Shown here in pieces: positions 52,769 through 62,435 of a DNA stretch of 64,000 nucleotides. The translations under genes and the position numbers were made by a program. A model generated the notes under the pieces. That model saw nothing but the letters and a program-made list of their open reading frames with translations. It made no database searches and was not told the DNA's origin. Source of the stretch: Phreatobacter sp. (GTDB lineage Bacteria > Pseudomonadota > Alphaproteobacteria > Rhizobiales > Phreatobacteraceae); assembly GCF_027532945.1 (NCBI RefSeq), contig NZ_JAPZTZ010000020.1, positions 37,750 to 101,749 of the forward strand, written 5' to 3'. How positions within the stretch are numbered: position 1 is the first letter of the stretch; each line of letters opens with the position of its first letter.

Positions 52769-53896
52769 ATGACCTCGCCCTTCATCCCCTCGCCCGTCGC
52801 CAGCGGCTGGAAGACCATCACCCCCGCCGAGGCCGGCTTCAACCCTGAGAAGCTCGCTGCGGCGACCACCTTTGCCGAGGGTGCCGAGAGCCCCTGGCCG
52901 ATGAGCCTCTACTATCCCGACGGGCGCTATGTCGGCATCGTCGAGTGGAACGAGACCGGCCCCTGGAGCGCCATCGTCGGCCCGGTGATCCCGCGCGGGA
53001 AACCCGCCGGTGTCATCATCAAGGGCGGCCGCATCGCCGCCAGCTGGGGCGATGTCGCCCGCGTCGACATGACCTTCTCCATCGCCAAGAGCTATCTCGC
53101 GGTGCTGGCGGGCCTTGCCGTCGATGACGGCCTGATCCGCCTCGACGACCCGGTGGCGAAAACCGTCGACGGCCCGCATTTCGCCTCTGCCCACAATGCG
53201 AAAATTACCTGGCGCCACCTGCTCACCCAGGCGAGCGAATGGGAGGGCGTGATCTTCGACAAGTCCGACCAGGTCGATCACAACCGCCAGATCGGCGCCG
53301 GCGCCGACAACAGCCGCAAGGGCGAGAAGCGCGATCTGCGCGAGCCGGGGACCTTCTACGAGTACAACGACGTCCGGGTGAACGTCCTCTCCTACGCGCT
53401 GCTGCGCCGCTTCGGGCGCGCCCTGCCCGAAGTGCTGAAGGAGCGGATCATGGATCCTATCGGCGCCTCCGACACCTGGCGCTGGCACGGCTACGAGAAT
53501 TCCTGGGTGGATCTCGGCGGCGGTCGCAAGGCCCAGTCCGTGCCCGGCGGCGCCCATTGGGGCGGCGGCATCTTCATCTCCGCCCTCGACCATGCCCGCC
53601 TCGGCCTGCTGATCGGCCGGCAGGGCGCATGGGGCGGCCGCCAGCTCCTGTCGAAGGCCTATATCGCTGACATGCTGGCGCCCTCCGCCACCAATCCCGA
53701 TTACGGCTTCCTCTGGTGGCTGAACCGCGGCAAGGCGCGCTATCCCAACGCCACCGAGCGCAGCGTCTTCGCGCTGGGCGCCGGCTCGAACATCATCTGG
53801 GTGGAGCCCGAGAACGACCTCGTCGTGGTCGGCCGCTGGGCGGACCAGACGAAGTTCAACGCCTTCTTTGGCCATGTGATGGGAGCGCTGGCCTAG
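52769..53896 (+). CDS. Class C beta-lactamase-family serine hydrolase
   Basis: 375 residues. The SxxK motif is S104-I-A-K107 in MTFSIAKSYLAVLAG, and the YxN-type tyrosine is in TFYEYNDVRVNVLSYALLR. No signal peptide at the chosen ATG (52769), so it is probably cytosolic, as in esterase EstB-like members, rather than a secreted lactamase. The C-terminal triad-like HWGGGIFISALDHARLGLL matches the family. Substrate unknown. Confidence 0.88.
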   Translation: MTSPFIPSPVASGWKTITPAEAGFNPEKLAAATTFAEGAESPWPMSLYYPDGRYVGIVEWNETGPWSAIVGPVIPRGKPAGVIIKGGRIAASWGDVARVDMTFSIAKSYLAVLAGLAVDDGLIRLDDPVAKTVDGPHFASAHNAKITWRHLLTQASEWEGVIFDKSDQVDHNRQIGAGADNSRKGEKRDLREPGTFYEYNDVRVNVLSYALLRRFGRALPEVLKERIMDPIGASDTWRWHGYENSWVDLGGGRKAQSVPGGAHWGGGIFISALDHARLGLLIGRQGAWGGRQLLSKAYIADMLAPSATNPDYGFLWWLNRGKARYPNATERSVFALGAGSNIIWVEPENDLVVVGRWADQTKFNAFFGHVMGALA

Positions 53897-53984
53897 AGGC
53901 GAACCCCTACCCCCTTGCCGCAGCTTGATCGGCGCGCCATTTCAGGCGACAAGACGCGACACATCACCGCGGACGGGAACTCTG

Positions 53985-54218
53985 ATGGCCTCTGGCGGAT
54001 CGTTGAACTGGACCAATGTCGCCAACGTGCTCGGCGCGACGATCATCGTCGGTTCCGAGGCTGTGGGTGCCGGCGGCGCAACCGGCTGGGCCATTGCCAG
54101 CCTGATGAAGCTCGGCGATCAGGCGGTCCTCGTCTCGACGGTGGTCGGGGTCGGCCTTGGCATTCTCGCGACCATCGCCTTCCTGCGCTCGGCCTATCGC
54201 GCCGAACCCTTCCGCTGA
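53985..54218 (+). CDS. Small two-helix membrane protein of unknown function
   Basis: 77 residues from the ATG at 53985 (GGGA upstream). Two hydrophobic segments (NVLGATIIVGSEAVGAGGAT and VLVSTVVGVGLGILATIAFL) and a short polar C-terminus. 88 bases after the serine hydrolase. A TTG start at 53925 would add 20 polar residues and is less likely. No recognised family. Confidence 0.7.
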   Translation: MASGGSLNWTNVANVLGATIIVGSEAVGAGGATGWAIASLMKLGDQAVLVSTVVGVGLGILATIAFLRSAYRAEPFR

Positions 54219-54231
54219 GGGCAGCGACAGC

Positions 54232-55380
54232 TCAGGCGTAATCCTTGCGCATGTACTGGACCTTGCGGTCCTCCAGGTCCTTGACGTCGGTGCGCAGGAA
54301 ACCCCGCCGCCCATACCAGTCGATCCGCTGCGTCAGCTTGGCATTGGTGTAGAGCGTCACGAAAGCCGCGCCGAGATCGCGCAGCCGCCGCTCGGAGAAG
54401 CCGAGGATGGCATCGCCATAGCGCTTGCCATGATGGCGCGGATGCACGGCGAGCGAAACGATCACCGGTTCCTCCACCATCGCGATGACCGCGCAGGCGG
54501 CAAGGTCCCCGTCCTCCTCCGCCACCCAGATCTCCTGCGTCGCCATTGCGTCCGCATAGTCCACCATGCGCGGGAAGGAGACCGTGCCGGTCAGCGCCTC
54601 ATTGGGCAGGTAGGCGGCCTCCTTCAGCGCGGCGATCGCCGGTACATCGCGCAAGGTGGCGCGGCGGAGCGTCAGGCCGCCCTCCTCAGCCGTCGTCGCG
54701 TTCATCACCGCGAGGCTCACCTTCTGCCGGCCGTCGGCGTCGAAATTCGCGGGCGAGAGCCAGCGCGTGAAGGCGAGGCGGCGCTGCGGCCATTCGCAGT
54801 CAAGCATCGAGTACCACGCCGTATCCCGGTTCGCGCCCTTGGCGATCATGTGCTGGCGGAACAGGCCCTCGAAGGTGAAGCCGAAGCGCAGAGCCGCCTT
54901 TTTCGACGGCTCGTTGAGGTCGTTGCACTTCCACTCATAGCGGCGATAGCCCAGCGTCTCGAAGACGTATCGCATCAGCAGGAACTGCGCCTCGGTCGCC
55001 GCCGGGGTGCGCTGCAGGGCGGGGGTGTAGAGGATCGAGCCGACCTCGATGACCCGGTGCGTCGTGTCGATGCGCATCAGCGACAGCCAGCCGATGGCAC
55101 GGTCGGTCAGGTCGGTGATCGCCCAATAGACAGGATCGGTCGTGCCGGCCGCGATGCTGCGGACATGGGCGTCGAAATCGGCCTTCTGGGCATAGGGACC
55201 GGAGAAGAGATAGGCCCATTGCCAGGCCGCCTCCGGCCCATGCGACAGGGCGTAGAGGCCATCCGAGTCGCGGGCCGGGTCGAGCGGGCGCAGGCGGCAG
55301 TATCGCCCCTCGAGGACGACATGGGTCGGGCGGGGCGCCGGCGTCGTGTCGACGGCGAAGCCGAATGTGGGCGCGCTCAA
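54232..55380 (-). CDS. Tandem GNAT acetyltransferase (RimL-like N-half, classical GNAT C-half)
   Basis: 382 residues with two acetyltransferase domains. N-half of the RimJ/RimL type (IEVGSILYTPALQRTPAATE; CNDLNEPSKKAALRFGFTFE), C-half of the common GNAT type (IVSLAVHPRHHGKRYGDAIL, which carries the acetyl-CoA loop in less canonical form). A double-domain protein is unusual. Convergent with the small membrane gene; starts 12 bases after the stop of the PEP mutase-family gene. Confidence 0.82.
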   Translation of the reverse strand: MSAPTFGFAVDTTPAPRPTHVVLEGRYCRLRPLDPARDSDGLYALSHGPEAAWQWAYLFSGPYAQKADFDAHVRSIAAGTTDPVYWAITDLTDRAIGWLSLMRIDTTHRVIEVGSILYTPALQRTPAATEAQFLLMRYVFETLGYRRYEWKCNDLNEPSKKAALRFGFTFEGLFRQHMIAKGANRDTAWYSMLDCEWPQRRLAFTRWLSPANFDADGRQKVSLAVMNATTAEEGGLTLRRATLRDVPAIAALKEAAYLPNEALTGTVSFPRMVDYADAMATQEIWVAEEDGDLAACAVIAMVEEPVIVSLAVHPRHHGKRYGDAILGFSERRLRDLGAAFVTLYTNAKLTQRIDWYGRRGFLRTDVKDLEDRKVQYMRKDYA

Positions 55381-55392
55381 GGGATGCTCCGG

Positions 55393-56226
55393 TCAGGACT
55401 GGGGATGATGGGTGCGGAAGAAGCCGTTGAGGGCGCCGAAGGGCTCGGCCGTCGCCAGCGCGTCGAAGCTCCCCTCGCTCGCGAGTTCGCGGGCAGCCTT
55501 CAGGAAGCCGCCCCAGGCGGCGCGCGCCAGCGCCGAGCCGACGGAGATGCGGCGCACGCCGAGCGCGGCGGCATCCGCCACGGTGAGGCCGATGGGCGCC
55601 GAGATCAGCACGTTGACCGGCTTCGGCGCCACCGCCGCCACCACCTCGCGGATCTGCTCCGGCGTCCTCAGGCCTGGTGCATAGAGCACGTCGGCGCCCG
55701 CCGCCGCATAGGCAACGAGGCGCTTCAACACGGTCGCCTGCGCATCGGGCAGGCCGAAGAGATGCGCCTCGCAGCGCGCCGTCAGCAGGACGTCGGTGCC
55801 CTTCAGCGCCTCGGCGGCGGCGCGGATGCGGTCCACCGCGAGGTCGAAGGGATAGATCACCTCCTCCGCCGTGTCGCCGTGGTCCTCGATGGAGAGGCCG
55901 GCGACCCCGGTGGCCGCGCAGAGCCGGCAGCTCTCGGCGACCCCTTCGGGATCGCGCGCATAGCCGGATTCGAAATCGGCATTCACCGGCAGGTCCGTCG
56001 CCCGCACGATCTCGGCGATATGGGCGAGCGCCATGTCGCGCGGCACCGCCCAGTCCGTGTCGGGGAGGCCGCGGGAAAACGAGAAGCCCGAGGACGTCGT
56101 GGCCAGTGCCTTGAAGCCGAGATGCTTCAGCATCATCGCCGTGCCGATGTCCCAGGGATTGGGAATGACGAAGCAACCGCTCTCGTGCAGGCGGCGGAAG
56201 ACGGCGCGTTGCGGTAAGGCATCCAT
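55393..56226 (-). CDS. Isocitrate lyase/PEP mutase superfamily protein
   Basis: 277 residues. TIM-barrel features: GCFVIPNPWDIGTAMMLKHL, LPVNADFESGYARDPEGVAE (metal-binding DxE position), GVAGLSIEDHGD, and LLTARCEAHLFG. The catalytic KKCGH of isocitrate lyase is absent, so a 2,3-carbon-bond lyase of a different acid (oxaloacetate decarboxylase-like or phosphonate type) is likely. ATG 56226 (MDALPQRAVF). Substrate uncertain. Confidence 0.85.
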   Translation of the reverse strand: MDALPQRAVFRRLHESGCFVIPNPWDIGTAMMLKHLGFKALATTSSGFSFSRGLPDTDWAVPRDMALAHIAEIVRATDLPVNADFESGYARDPEGVAESCRLCAATGVAGLSIEDHGDTAEEVIYPFDLAVDRIRAAAEALKGTDVLLTARCEAHLFGLPDAQATVLKRLVAYAAAGADVLYAPGLRTPEQIREVVAAVAPKPVNVLISAPIGLTVADAAALGVRRISVGSALARAAWGGFLKAARELASEGSFDALATAEPFGALNGFFRTHHPQS

Positions 56227-56327
56227 GGCTGGTCCCCCTAAGGCCCGGAATGCAAAAGTCGCGCGGCCGGGACCGCGCGACAATCGTGTTTTGGTGATGG
56301 TAGGGATCGCCGGAGGCGATGGGACCG

Positions 56328-58130
56328 TCAGTGATTGTCGCGGGGAATGCCGCGCTTCTGGGCGATCTTCTGGTATTTCACCGCCGGCTTCAGCACCATG
56401 CCGTCGGCGAGCTGGCTCACCATCGAGCGCTGGATCTCCTGCCAGGGCGTCTGACTCTTCGGCACCTTGAAGCCGCCATTCTTCTTCAGCTCGACCATGC
56501 GCGCGGCGAACTCCTCCTCGGAGATGAGGATGTTGGCCGAGCGCTTGTTCAGGTCGATGCGTACCCGGTCGCCGGTCTTCAGCACGGCCAGGCCGCCGTT
56601 GGCGCCCGCCTCCGGCGAGGCGTTGAGGATTGAGGGCGAGCCCGACGTGCCGGACTGGCGACCGTCGCCGATGCAGGGCAGGTCGCGGATGCCCTTCTTC
56701 AGCAGCGCCGCCGGCGGCTGCATGTTCACCACCTCCGCCGAGCCGGGATAGCCGAGCGGACCGACGCCGCGCACGAAGAGGATGCAGGTCTCGTCGATCT
56801 TCAGCGCGGGATCGTCGATGCGGTGGTGATAGTCCTCGGGCCCCTCGAAGACGATGGCGCGGCCCTCGAAGGCGTCAGGGTCCTTCGGGTTCGACAGGTA
56901 GCGCTTGCGGAAGTCGGCGGAGATGACGCTCGTCTTCATGATGGCGCTGTCGAAGAGGTTGCCCTTCAGCACGATGAAGCCGGCATCCTTCACCAGCGGC
57001 TTGGCATAGGAGCGGATGACGTCCGGATCGGTGATGACCGCATCCTTGACGTTCTCGCCCATGGTCTTGCCATTGGCGGTGATCGCATCGCCATGGATCT
57101 TGCCGGCCTTGAGCAGCTCGTTCATCACCGCCGGCAGGCCGCCGGCGCGGAAATATTCCTCGCCGAGATAGGCGCCGGCCGGCTGCATGTTGACCATGAG
57201 CGGCACCTCGTGGCCGACCGTCTCCCAATCCTGGATGTCGAGCTTCACGCCGATATGCTTGGCAATCGCGTTGATGTGGATCGGCGCATTGGTCGAGCCG
57301 CCAATGGCGGAATTTGCCACGATGCAGTTCTCGAAGGCCTTGCGGGTGAGAATGTCGGAGGGCTTCAGGTCTTCCCAGACCATGTCGACGATGCGCTTGC
57401 CGGTGGCGAAGGCGATCTGGCCGCGCTCGCGATAGGGCGCGGGGATGGCGGCGCAGGAGGGCAGCGACATGCCCAGCGCCTCGGCCAGCGCATTCATGGT
57501 CGAGGCCGTGCCCATCGTGTTGCAATGGCCGATGGACGGCGCCGACTTCGTCACCACATCGATGAACTCGTCATAGGTGATGGTGCCGTCGGCCTGGAGC
57601 TTGCGCGCCTCCCAGACGACAGTGCCGGAGCCGGCCCGCTTGCCGTTCCACCAGCCGTTCAGCATCGGCCCGCCGGAGAGCACGATGGCGGGGATGTTGA
57701 CGGTGGCGGCGCCCATGACGAGGGCCGGCATGGTCTTGTCGCAGCCGGACATCAGCACCACGCCATCCATCGGATAGCCGTAGAGGATCTCGACCAGCGA
57801 CAGGTACTGCAGGTTCCGGTCGAGCGCGGCGGTCGGACGCTTCAGCGTCTCCTGGATCTGGTGGACCGGGAATTCCAGCGGAATGCCGCCGGCATCGCGG
57901 ATTCCGTCCTTGACGCGCTGGGCAAGCTCGATGTGATGGCGGTTGCAGGGCGAGATATCCGATCCCGTCTGGGCGATGCCGATGATCGGCCGGCCCGAGC
58001 GGAGTTCCTCGACGGTGAGGCCCCAGTTGACCGTGCGCTCCAGATAGATCGCGGTCATGCCCGGATTTTCCGGATTGTCGAACCACTGCCGCGAACGCAG
58101 GTTCTGGGGCTTCATCTTGCGGCGGGCCAT
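56328..58130 (-). CDS. IlvD/Edd-family dehydratase, probably L-arabonate dehydratase
   Basis: 600 residues. Cys ligands of the Fe-S cluster sit in [30 protein letters not shown] and [12 protein letters not shown]. Sequences such as [20 protein letters not shown] and the C-terminal [20 protein letters not shown] are those of sugar-acid dehydratases (L-arabonate or related) rather than IlvD. It would make 2-keto-3-deoxy sugar acid. Strong GGAGGAAGG before the ATG at 58130. 101 bases upstream of the PEP mutase-family gene. Confidence 0.88.
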   Translation of the reverse strand: MARRKMKPQNLRSRQWFDNPENPGMTAIYLERTVNWGLTVEELRSGRPIIGIAQTGSDISPCNRHHIELAQRVKDGIRDAGGIPLEFPVHQIQETLKRPTAALDRNLQYLSLVEILYGYPMDGVVLMSGCDKTMPALVMGAATVNIPAIVLSGGPMLNGWWNGKRAGSGTVVWEARKLQADGTITYDEFIDVVTKSAPSIGHCNTMGTASTMNALAEALGMSLPSCAAIPAPYRERGQIAFATGKRIVDMVWEDLKPSDILTRKAFENCIVANSAIGGSTNAPIHINAIAKHIGVKLDIQDWETVGHEVPLMVNMQPAGAYLGEEYFRAGGLPAVMNELLKAGKIHGDAITANGKTMGENVKDAVITDPDVIRSYAKPLVKDAGFIVLKGNLFDSAIMKTSVISADFRKRYLSNPKDPDAFEGRAIVFEGPEDYHHRIDDPALKIDETCILFVRGVGPLGYPGSAEVVNMQPPAALLKKGIRDLPCIGDGRQSGTSGSPSILNASPEAGANGGLAVLKTGDRVRIDLNKRSANILISEEEFAARMVELKKNGGFKVPKSQTPWQEIQRSMVSQLADGMVLKPAVKYQKIAQKRGIPRDNH

Positions 58131-58281
58131 GCCCTTCCTCCCATGTTGCGCTGCGAAGCGTTCAATCGATTGAACTGCTTGCCGCGTCGTCGTTTCCGCG
58201 ATTTGAGCGCGCGTCTCCGCCGATTGCAACGGCAAAAGCGACGGAGGCGACATGCGGGGACGGAGGATATGTGATATGCTG

Positions 58282-58299
58282 CGGAAGCATATGCTTCCG
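58282..58299. promoter_or_regulatory. Palindromic vapBC operator overlapping the ribosome binding site
   Basis: CGGAAGCATATGCTTCCG is a perfect 18-base palindrome ending in the first G of the GGAGG (58299-58303) that lies 7 bases before the vapB ATG. A typical site for autorepression by the VapB-VapC complex. Confidence 0.65.
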
Positions 58300-58310
58300 G
58301 AGGATGTACC

Positions 58311-58583
58311 ATGGCCATCACGGTTCGGAACAAGGCCTTGGAAGAGCGGATCAAACGGATCGGCCGCCGGCGAGGCTTGGGGCCGACAGCCGTCATCACT
58401 TGGGCCGTTGAAACCGCTGACAACATGCCGGCGGACACGCTGCCACCCGAAGAGGTTGATCGCCGGTTGAAGGCTCTCGATGAGATCACGCAGCGTATTC
58501 GCGCGACGATCACAGACGCCGACCGGACCGCGATGAAAGCCATCGAGGACGACATGTATGATGAGTTCGGCCTGCCAAAATGA
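58311..58583 (+). CDS. vapB: VapB-type antitoxin
   Basis: 90 residues. [20 protein letters not shown] is an N-terminal ribbon-helix-helix type DNA-binding region of the Rv0623-like antitoxin family, followed by a flexible acidic C-terminus ([14 protein letters not shown]) that would bind the toxin. Coupled to vapC by ATGA overlap. Confidence 0.9.
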   Translation: MAITVRNKALEERIKRIGRRRGLGPTAVITWAVETADNMPADTLPPEEVDRRLKALDEITQRIRATITDADRTAMKAIEDDMYDEFGLPK

Positions 58584-58969
58584 TCGTCTGCGACACGTCG
58601 GCTCTGATCGCGATCTTGAAGGTTGAGCCTGACTCTCTCGTGTTCCGGCGTGCGATCGCAGAGGCAAGGCCGATCGGCATCCCCGCGTCGGTCTATCTGG
58701 AAGCTGCTATGGTCGCCTATGGCCTCAAACTGGGACGCGGCGAGCTCGACGCCATCATCGCTGCATCGACCATGACCTTCATCCCCCTTGACGAGCCTAT
58801 CGCCCGCATCGCCGGCGACGCCTTTGTCCGCTATGGCCGCGGAACCGGCCATCCGGCCGCGCTCAACTTCGGCGACTGCATCAGCTATGCGACCGCGATG
58901 CACCTCGATTGCCCTCTCCTGTTCAAGGGCGACGACTTCCGGCATACGGATGTGAAGGTCGCCCTCTAG
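58580..58969 (+). CDS. vapC: VapC-type PIN-domain ribonuclease toxin
   Basis: 129 residues. Conserved acidic residues of the PIN active site: D5 in [12 protein letters not shown] in SVYLEAAM, D in [13 protein letters not shown], and GDDFRHTD near the end. Cuts RNA when not inhibited by VapB. Complete length and full acidic set suggest an active toxin. Followed by the aminotransferase gene after 30 bases. Confidence 0.93.
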   Translation: MIVCDTSALIAILKVEPDSLVFRRAIAEARPIGIPASVYLEAAMVAYGLKLGRGELDAIIAASTMTFIPLDEPIARIAGDAFVRYGRGTGHPAALNFGDCISYATAMHLDCPLLFKGDDFRHTDVKVAL

Positions 58970-58999
58970 CGCGGCCGTGACGCCATCCGGAAACGCTCC

Positions 59000-60181
59000 A
59001 TGACCCTCAAGACCGTCGCCAATTTCGACCGTATCGGCGAGGAGAACGCCTTCGCCGTCCTCGCCCGCGCCACCGCGCTGATGCGCGCCGGCAAGGACGT
59101 CATCAATCTCGGCATCGGCCAGCCGGATTTCGCGACGCCGCAGAACATCACCGAGGCGGCGATCAAGGCGATCCGCGACGGCCATCACGGCTACACCCCG
59201 GCCAACGGCATCCTGCCCCTGCGCGAGGCGGTGGCCGCCGATCTCGACCGCCGCTTCAAGGTCTCGGTCTCGCCGGAAGAGGTGATGATCGTCCCCGGCG
59301 GCAAGGTCACCATGTTCATGGCGATCCTGATGTTCGGCGAGCCGGGCGCGGAGATCCTCTATCCGGACCCGGGCTTTCCCATCTACCGCTCGATGATCGA
59401 GTATACCGGCGCGACGCCGATCCCCGTGCCGATCCGCGAGGAGAACGGCTTCGCCTTCTCCGCCGACGAGCTCCTGTCGCTGATCACGCCGAACACCCGC
59501 CTCGTCATCGTCAATTCACCCGCCAATCCGACCGGCGGCGTCACGCCCAAGGCCGAGATCGACAAGCTGGTGAAGGGGATGGAGCGCTTCCCCGACGTCG
59601 CCATCATGTCCGACGAGATCTACGACCAGATGGTCTATGACGGCGAGGAGCATGTCTGCCTCCTCTCCTACCCCTCCATCCGCGACCGGACGATCCTGCT
59701 CAATGGCTGGTCGAAGACCTATGCCATGACCGGCTGGCGTCTTGGCTACTCGGTCTGGCCGGGCAAGCTCTACGAATATGCCCGCAAGCTCGCCGTGAAC
59801 TCCTTCTCCTGCGTCAACGCCCCTTCGCAATTCGCCGCGCTGGAAGCCCTCACCGGCCCGCAGGACGCAGTGGGCAAAATGGTCGCCGAGTTCGACGCCC
59901 GCCGGAAGCTGGTGGTCGAGGGGCTGAACAAGCTGCCCGGCGTCTCCTGCATCGTGCCGAAGGGCGCCTTCTACGCCTTCCCCAACATCAAGGAGACCGG
60001 CTGGAAGGCGAAGCCGCTCGCCTCGGCTCTGCTGGAAGATGCCGGCGTCGCGACCATCGGCGGGCCGGACTTCGGCGTCCATGGCGAGGGCTACATTCGC
60101 CTGTCCTATGCCAATTCGGCGGAGAACATTCTGAAGGCGCTCGACCGGATGAAGGGTTTCCTCGAGCGGCGGAACAGCTGA
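59000..60181 (+). CDS. Class I/II pyridoxal-phosphate aminotransferase (aspartate aminotransferase-like)
   Basis: 393-residue fold type I aminotransferase. PLP lysine in LLNGWSKTYAMTGWRLGY, the Asn/Pro motif VIVNSPANPTGG, Asp-x-x-Tyr in SDEIYDQMVYDG, and the C-terminal Arg in GEGYIRLSYANS that binds substrate carboxylate. Aspartate/aromatic type; amino donor unknown. Start ATG 59000. Confidence 0.92.
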   Translation: MTLKTVANFDRIGEENAFAVLARATALMRAGKDVINLGIGQPDFATPQNITEAAIKAIRDGHHGYTPANGILPLREAVAADLDRRFKVSVSPEEVMIVPGGKVTMFMAILMFGEPGAEILYPDPGFPIYRSMIEYTGATPIPVPIREENGFAFSADELLSLITPNTRLVIVNSPANPTGGVTPKAEIDKLVKGMERFPDVAIMSDEIYDQMVYDGEEHVCLLSYPSIRDRTILLNGWSKTYAMTGWRLGYSVWPGKLYEYARKLAVNSFSCVNAPSQFAALEALTGPQDAVGKMVAEFDARRKLVVEGLNKLPGVSCIVPKGAFYAFPNIKETGWKAKPLASALLEDAGVATIGGPDFGVHGEGYIRLSYANSAENILKALDRMKGFLERRNS

Positions 60182-60196
60182 GGCTGACCGCCCGCC

Positions 60197-60700
60197 CTAC
60201 CCCCGCCCGGTCAGCAGCATCACGCCCCAGGCGGTGAGGATCGGCAACGGCAGCGAGGCGGCGACCCGCAGCCACACGACCCGCGTCGGCATCACCGGCA
60301 GCTCCCAGACGATGAGCCGCTGGAAGGCGAAGAGCGCCCAGGCCGTCACATAGGTCATGACCGCGAGATAGCCCGCGCCGCTCTTCAGCGCGGTCGCGCC
60401 GATGGCAAAGCCGATGACCGGCCCGCCGGGGGTGAGCGCCCCTGCGAGGGTGGCGAGCAGCAGGCCCGTCAGGCCGGAATCCGGCCCGAGCCAGGACCGC
60501 ACCACGTCCTGCGGCAGCAGCGCCGCGAGGAAACCCGAGCCGATCACGCCGATGGCGAGGCGGGGGATGAGGTAGAGGAAATCGAGGACGCCGTGGCGCG
60601 CCGCCTCCGCCGCGACCTCCGGCCCCTTGCGCCAGGCGAACAGCGCCAGCACCGCCGCGATCACCCACAGCGACAGGGTCACGGCGAGGGTGGCGCTCAT
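60197..60700 (-). CDS. Half-length DUF318/ArsP-like permease, subunit B
   Basis: 167 residues with four to five helices, homologous to one half of the predicted permease family PF03773 (SGLTGLLLATLAGALTPGGP, then IGFAIGATALKSGAG). The family CxC motif in the usual P-x-C-S-C-G-x-x-P position is replaced by PGGP. Its ATG overlaps the stop of the partner gene by 4 bases. Substrate unknown. Confidence 0.72.
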   Translation of the reverse strand: MSATLAVTLSLWVIAAVLALFAWRKGPEVAAEAARHGVLDFLYLIPRLAIGVIGSGFLAALLPQDVVRSWLGPDSGLTGLLLATLAGALTPGGPVIGFAIGATALKSGAGYLAVMTYVTAWALFAFQRLIVWELPVMPTRVVWLRVAASLPLPILTAWGVMLLTGRG

Positions 60701-61251
60701 CGCGGCCCTCCCGGCACGATGCGGGCGAGCCAGTGCGCGCCGAGCCCGGCGAGGATCGGCAGCGGCAGCGAGACGATCATCCGCGTCGTGACGAAATCGA
60801 CGCCGAGGAACGGCGCCTCCCAGATGATCGCGCGGTTGAGGCCGATCAGCGTCCAGCTGGTGACGAAGGCGACCGCCGGCCCGACGCCCGCGCCGATGGC
60901 CAGCAGCGCGCCGGCCAGCGGATAGATGGTGAAGGGTCCGCCCGGCATGATCGCCCCCACTGCCGTGGCGATGACGAGGCCGGTGAGCCCGGAACCGGCG
61001 CCGATCCAGCGCGAGACGAACTCGCGCGGCAGCACGGCCGCGACGAAGGCCCCGATGAGGCAGCCGGCCAGCACCTTCGGCAGGATGTCGAGGAAAAGCC
61101 AGGAATCCTCGGCGAGAATGTGGGTGAGGCCCGGGATGCCCTCCCGGCGGAAGACGATCACAGCGCCCGCGATGACCAGCGCAAGGACGAACAGCGTCGA
61201 GCCGTCGATGAGGCTGCGCGGCTTCTGGGGAGGCGGGTCTGAGGCTGACAA
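60697..61251 (-). CDS. Half-length DUF318/ArsP-like permease, subunit A
   Basis: 184 residues, clearly similar to subunit B: SGLTGLVIATAVGAIMPGGP and YPLAGALLAIGAGVGPAVAF compare with the same regions there, including GSGLTGL and PGGP. An extra N-terminal helix (TLFVLALVIAGAVIVF) precedes the shared core. The pair probably forms a heterodimer equal to one full permease. Confidence 0.72.
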   Translation of the reverse strand: MSASDPPPQKPRSLIDGSTLFVLALVIAGAVIVFRREGIPGLTHILAEDSWLFLDILPKVLAGCLIGAFVAAVLPREFVSRWIGAGSGLTGLVIATAVGAIMPGGPFTIYPLAGALLAIGAGVGPAVAFVTSWTLIGLNRAIIWEAPFLGVDFVTTRMIVSLPLPILAGLGAHWLARIVPGGPR

Positions 61252-61306
61252 GCAGATGGCCGGGGCGATGCGAATGCCGAGGACGACAGCATCACCCTAG
61301 ACGCGA

Positions 61307-61336
61307 CGCCCCCGCGCCGGAACCGGCGCGAGGGCG
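61307..61336 (-). terminator. Hairpin downstream of the TerB-like gene
   Basis: CGCCC plus CGCGCCGG pairs with CCGGCGCG plus GGGCG, one mismatch, 2-base loop. 25 bases after the TerB-like stop, without a T run, so it may be a Rho-aided stop. Confidence 0.5.
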
Positions 61337-61361
61337 GATCAGGCGTGCAGGAACGCGCCCG

Positions 61362-62339
61362 TCAGGCGCGCGCCGCCTTGGCCTCCGCCGCGGCCTGGTC
61401 GAGATGGGCGACGAGTGAGGGCTCAAGGCCGAGCGTCGCCGCGAAGTCGCGCAGGAACTGCGCCTCCGCCGCCGTGTCGACCTCCATGCCGAGATGGGCG
61501 GCGATATAGGCCTGCGCCTTCATCTCGTCGGTGGTGCAGGAGGCCGCGAGGATCTTCATGCTGACCGGTGCGGCGAGCGCCCCGTCGAGGAAGCTCTTCT
61601 CGGCCTGGCCAAGCCCCATCGTGTCGAGCTGGCCAACGATCATGGCGCGCTCCTCCGCCGACATCTCGCCGTCGGAATAGGCCGCCGCCACCATGGCGCG
61701 GAGCAGGATCTCCGCCGTGTCCTGGATGGTGCCGCCGGCCTCGGCATAGCCCTGCGGGGCCTGGCCCATGCCGAGCAGCGAGGTCACGTCGTTGATCGTG
61801 CCCTGCACCACCGGCTTGCCCTGCTGGAAATTGCGCAGCGCCACATAGGCGAGGCCGCCAATGGCCGCGAGGCCACCGACCTGCACCGCCGTGCCGGCGA
61901 TCTTGCGCCCAGCACCGGTGCCGAGCAGCAGGCCGGCGAGCGTGCCGACTGCCGCACCGCCGCCGAAGCCACCGGCGTGCTTCTGCAGCACATCGGCAGC
62001 CTGGCCGAACATGCCGCCGGCACCGCCCTGGCCCTGGGCACCGCGCAGCGAGGTCATGAGCTGGTCGAGGAGATTGCCGCCCGCCGGAGCCCCGGCCGGA
62101 GCGGCGGGCACGGCGCCCGCGCCCTGAGGGGGAAAGCCGGCCTGGCCGGGAATGCCGCGGCCCTGGGCGCCGGTCTGGACCTGCTGGAGCACGTCGCCGA
62201 TCTGGCCGAGGAGGCCGCCACCGGCACCGCCACGCTGGCCTTGCGCCATGCCGGCGATCTGTCCGAGGAGGCCACCGCCGCCGCCCTGCTGCGTGCCGCC
62301 CGAAAGGACGGAGGTGAGAATTTTCGCAATGTCGGTCAC
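61362..62339 (-). CDS. TerB-family/DUF533 membrane protein
   Basis: 325 residues. The start is GTG at 62339 with AGGAGG 5 bases upstream. Gly/Gln-rich N-terminal part with repeated GGLLGQIxx phrases, a glycine-rich hydrophobic segment (GAAVGTLAGLLLGTGAGRKI), and a TerB-like helical domain at the C-terminus (ILLRAMVAAAYSDGEMSAEE, with acidic DGE, and AHLGMEVDTAAEAQFLRDFA). Function of the DUF533 family is unknown; tellurite resistance is only a name. Confidence 0.85.
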   Translation of the reverse strand: MTDIAKILTSVLSGGTQQGGGGGLLGQIAGMAQGQRGGAGGGLLGQIGDVLQQVQTGAQGRGIPGQAGFPPQGAGAVPAAPAGAPAGGNLLDQLMTSLRGAQGQGGAGGMFGQAADVLQKHAGGFGGGAAVGTLAGLLLGTGAGRKIAGTAVQVGGLAAIGGLAYVALRNFQQGKPVVQGTINDVTSLLGMGQAPQGYAEAGGTIQDTAEILLRAMVAAAYSDGEMSAEERAMIVGQLDTMGLGQAEKSFLDGALAAPVSMKILAASCTTDEMKAQAYIAAHLGMEVDTAAEAQFLRDFAATLGLEPSLVAHLDQAAAEAKAARA

Positions 62340-62435
62340 TGGTGCCTCCTGTGTGCCCCTCCCCGAGGTATGCACGCCAATTGCGACAACAAGTGCGACA
62401 GGTTCGCGCCCCGAAGGTGGGCTGCGCGCCTTCGA

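Noticed and set aside
56823..58274. 483-codon plus-strand frame opposite the sugar-acid dehydratase
   Set aside because: Shadow of the dehydratase; composition is unlike a protein.
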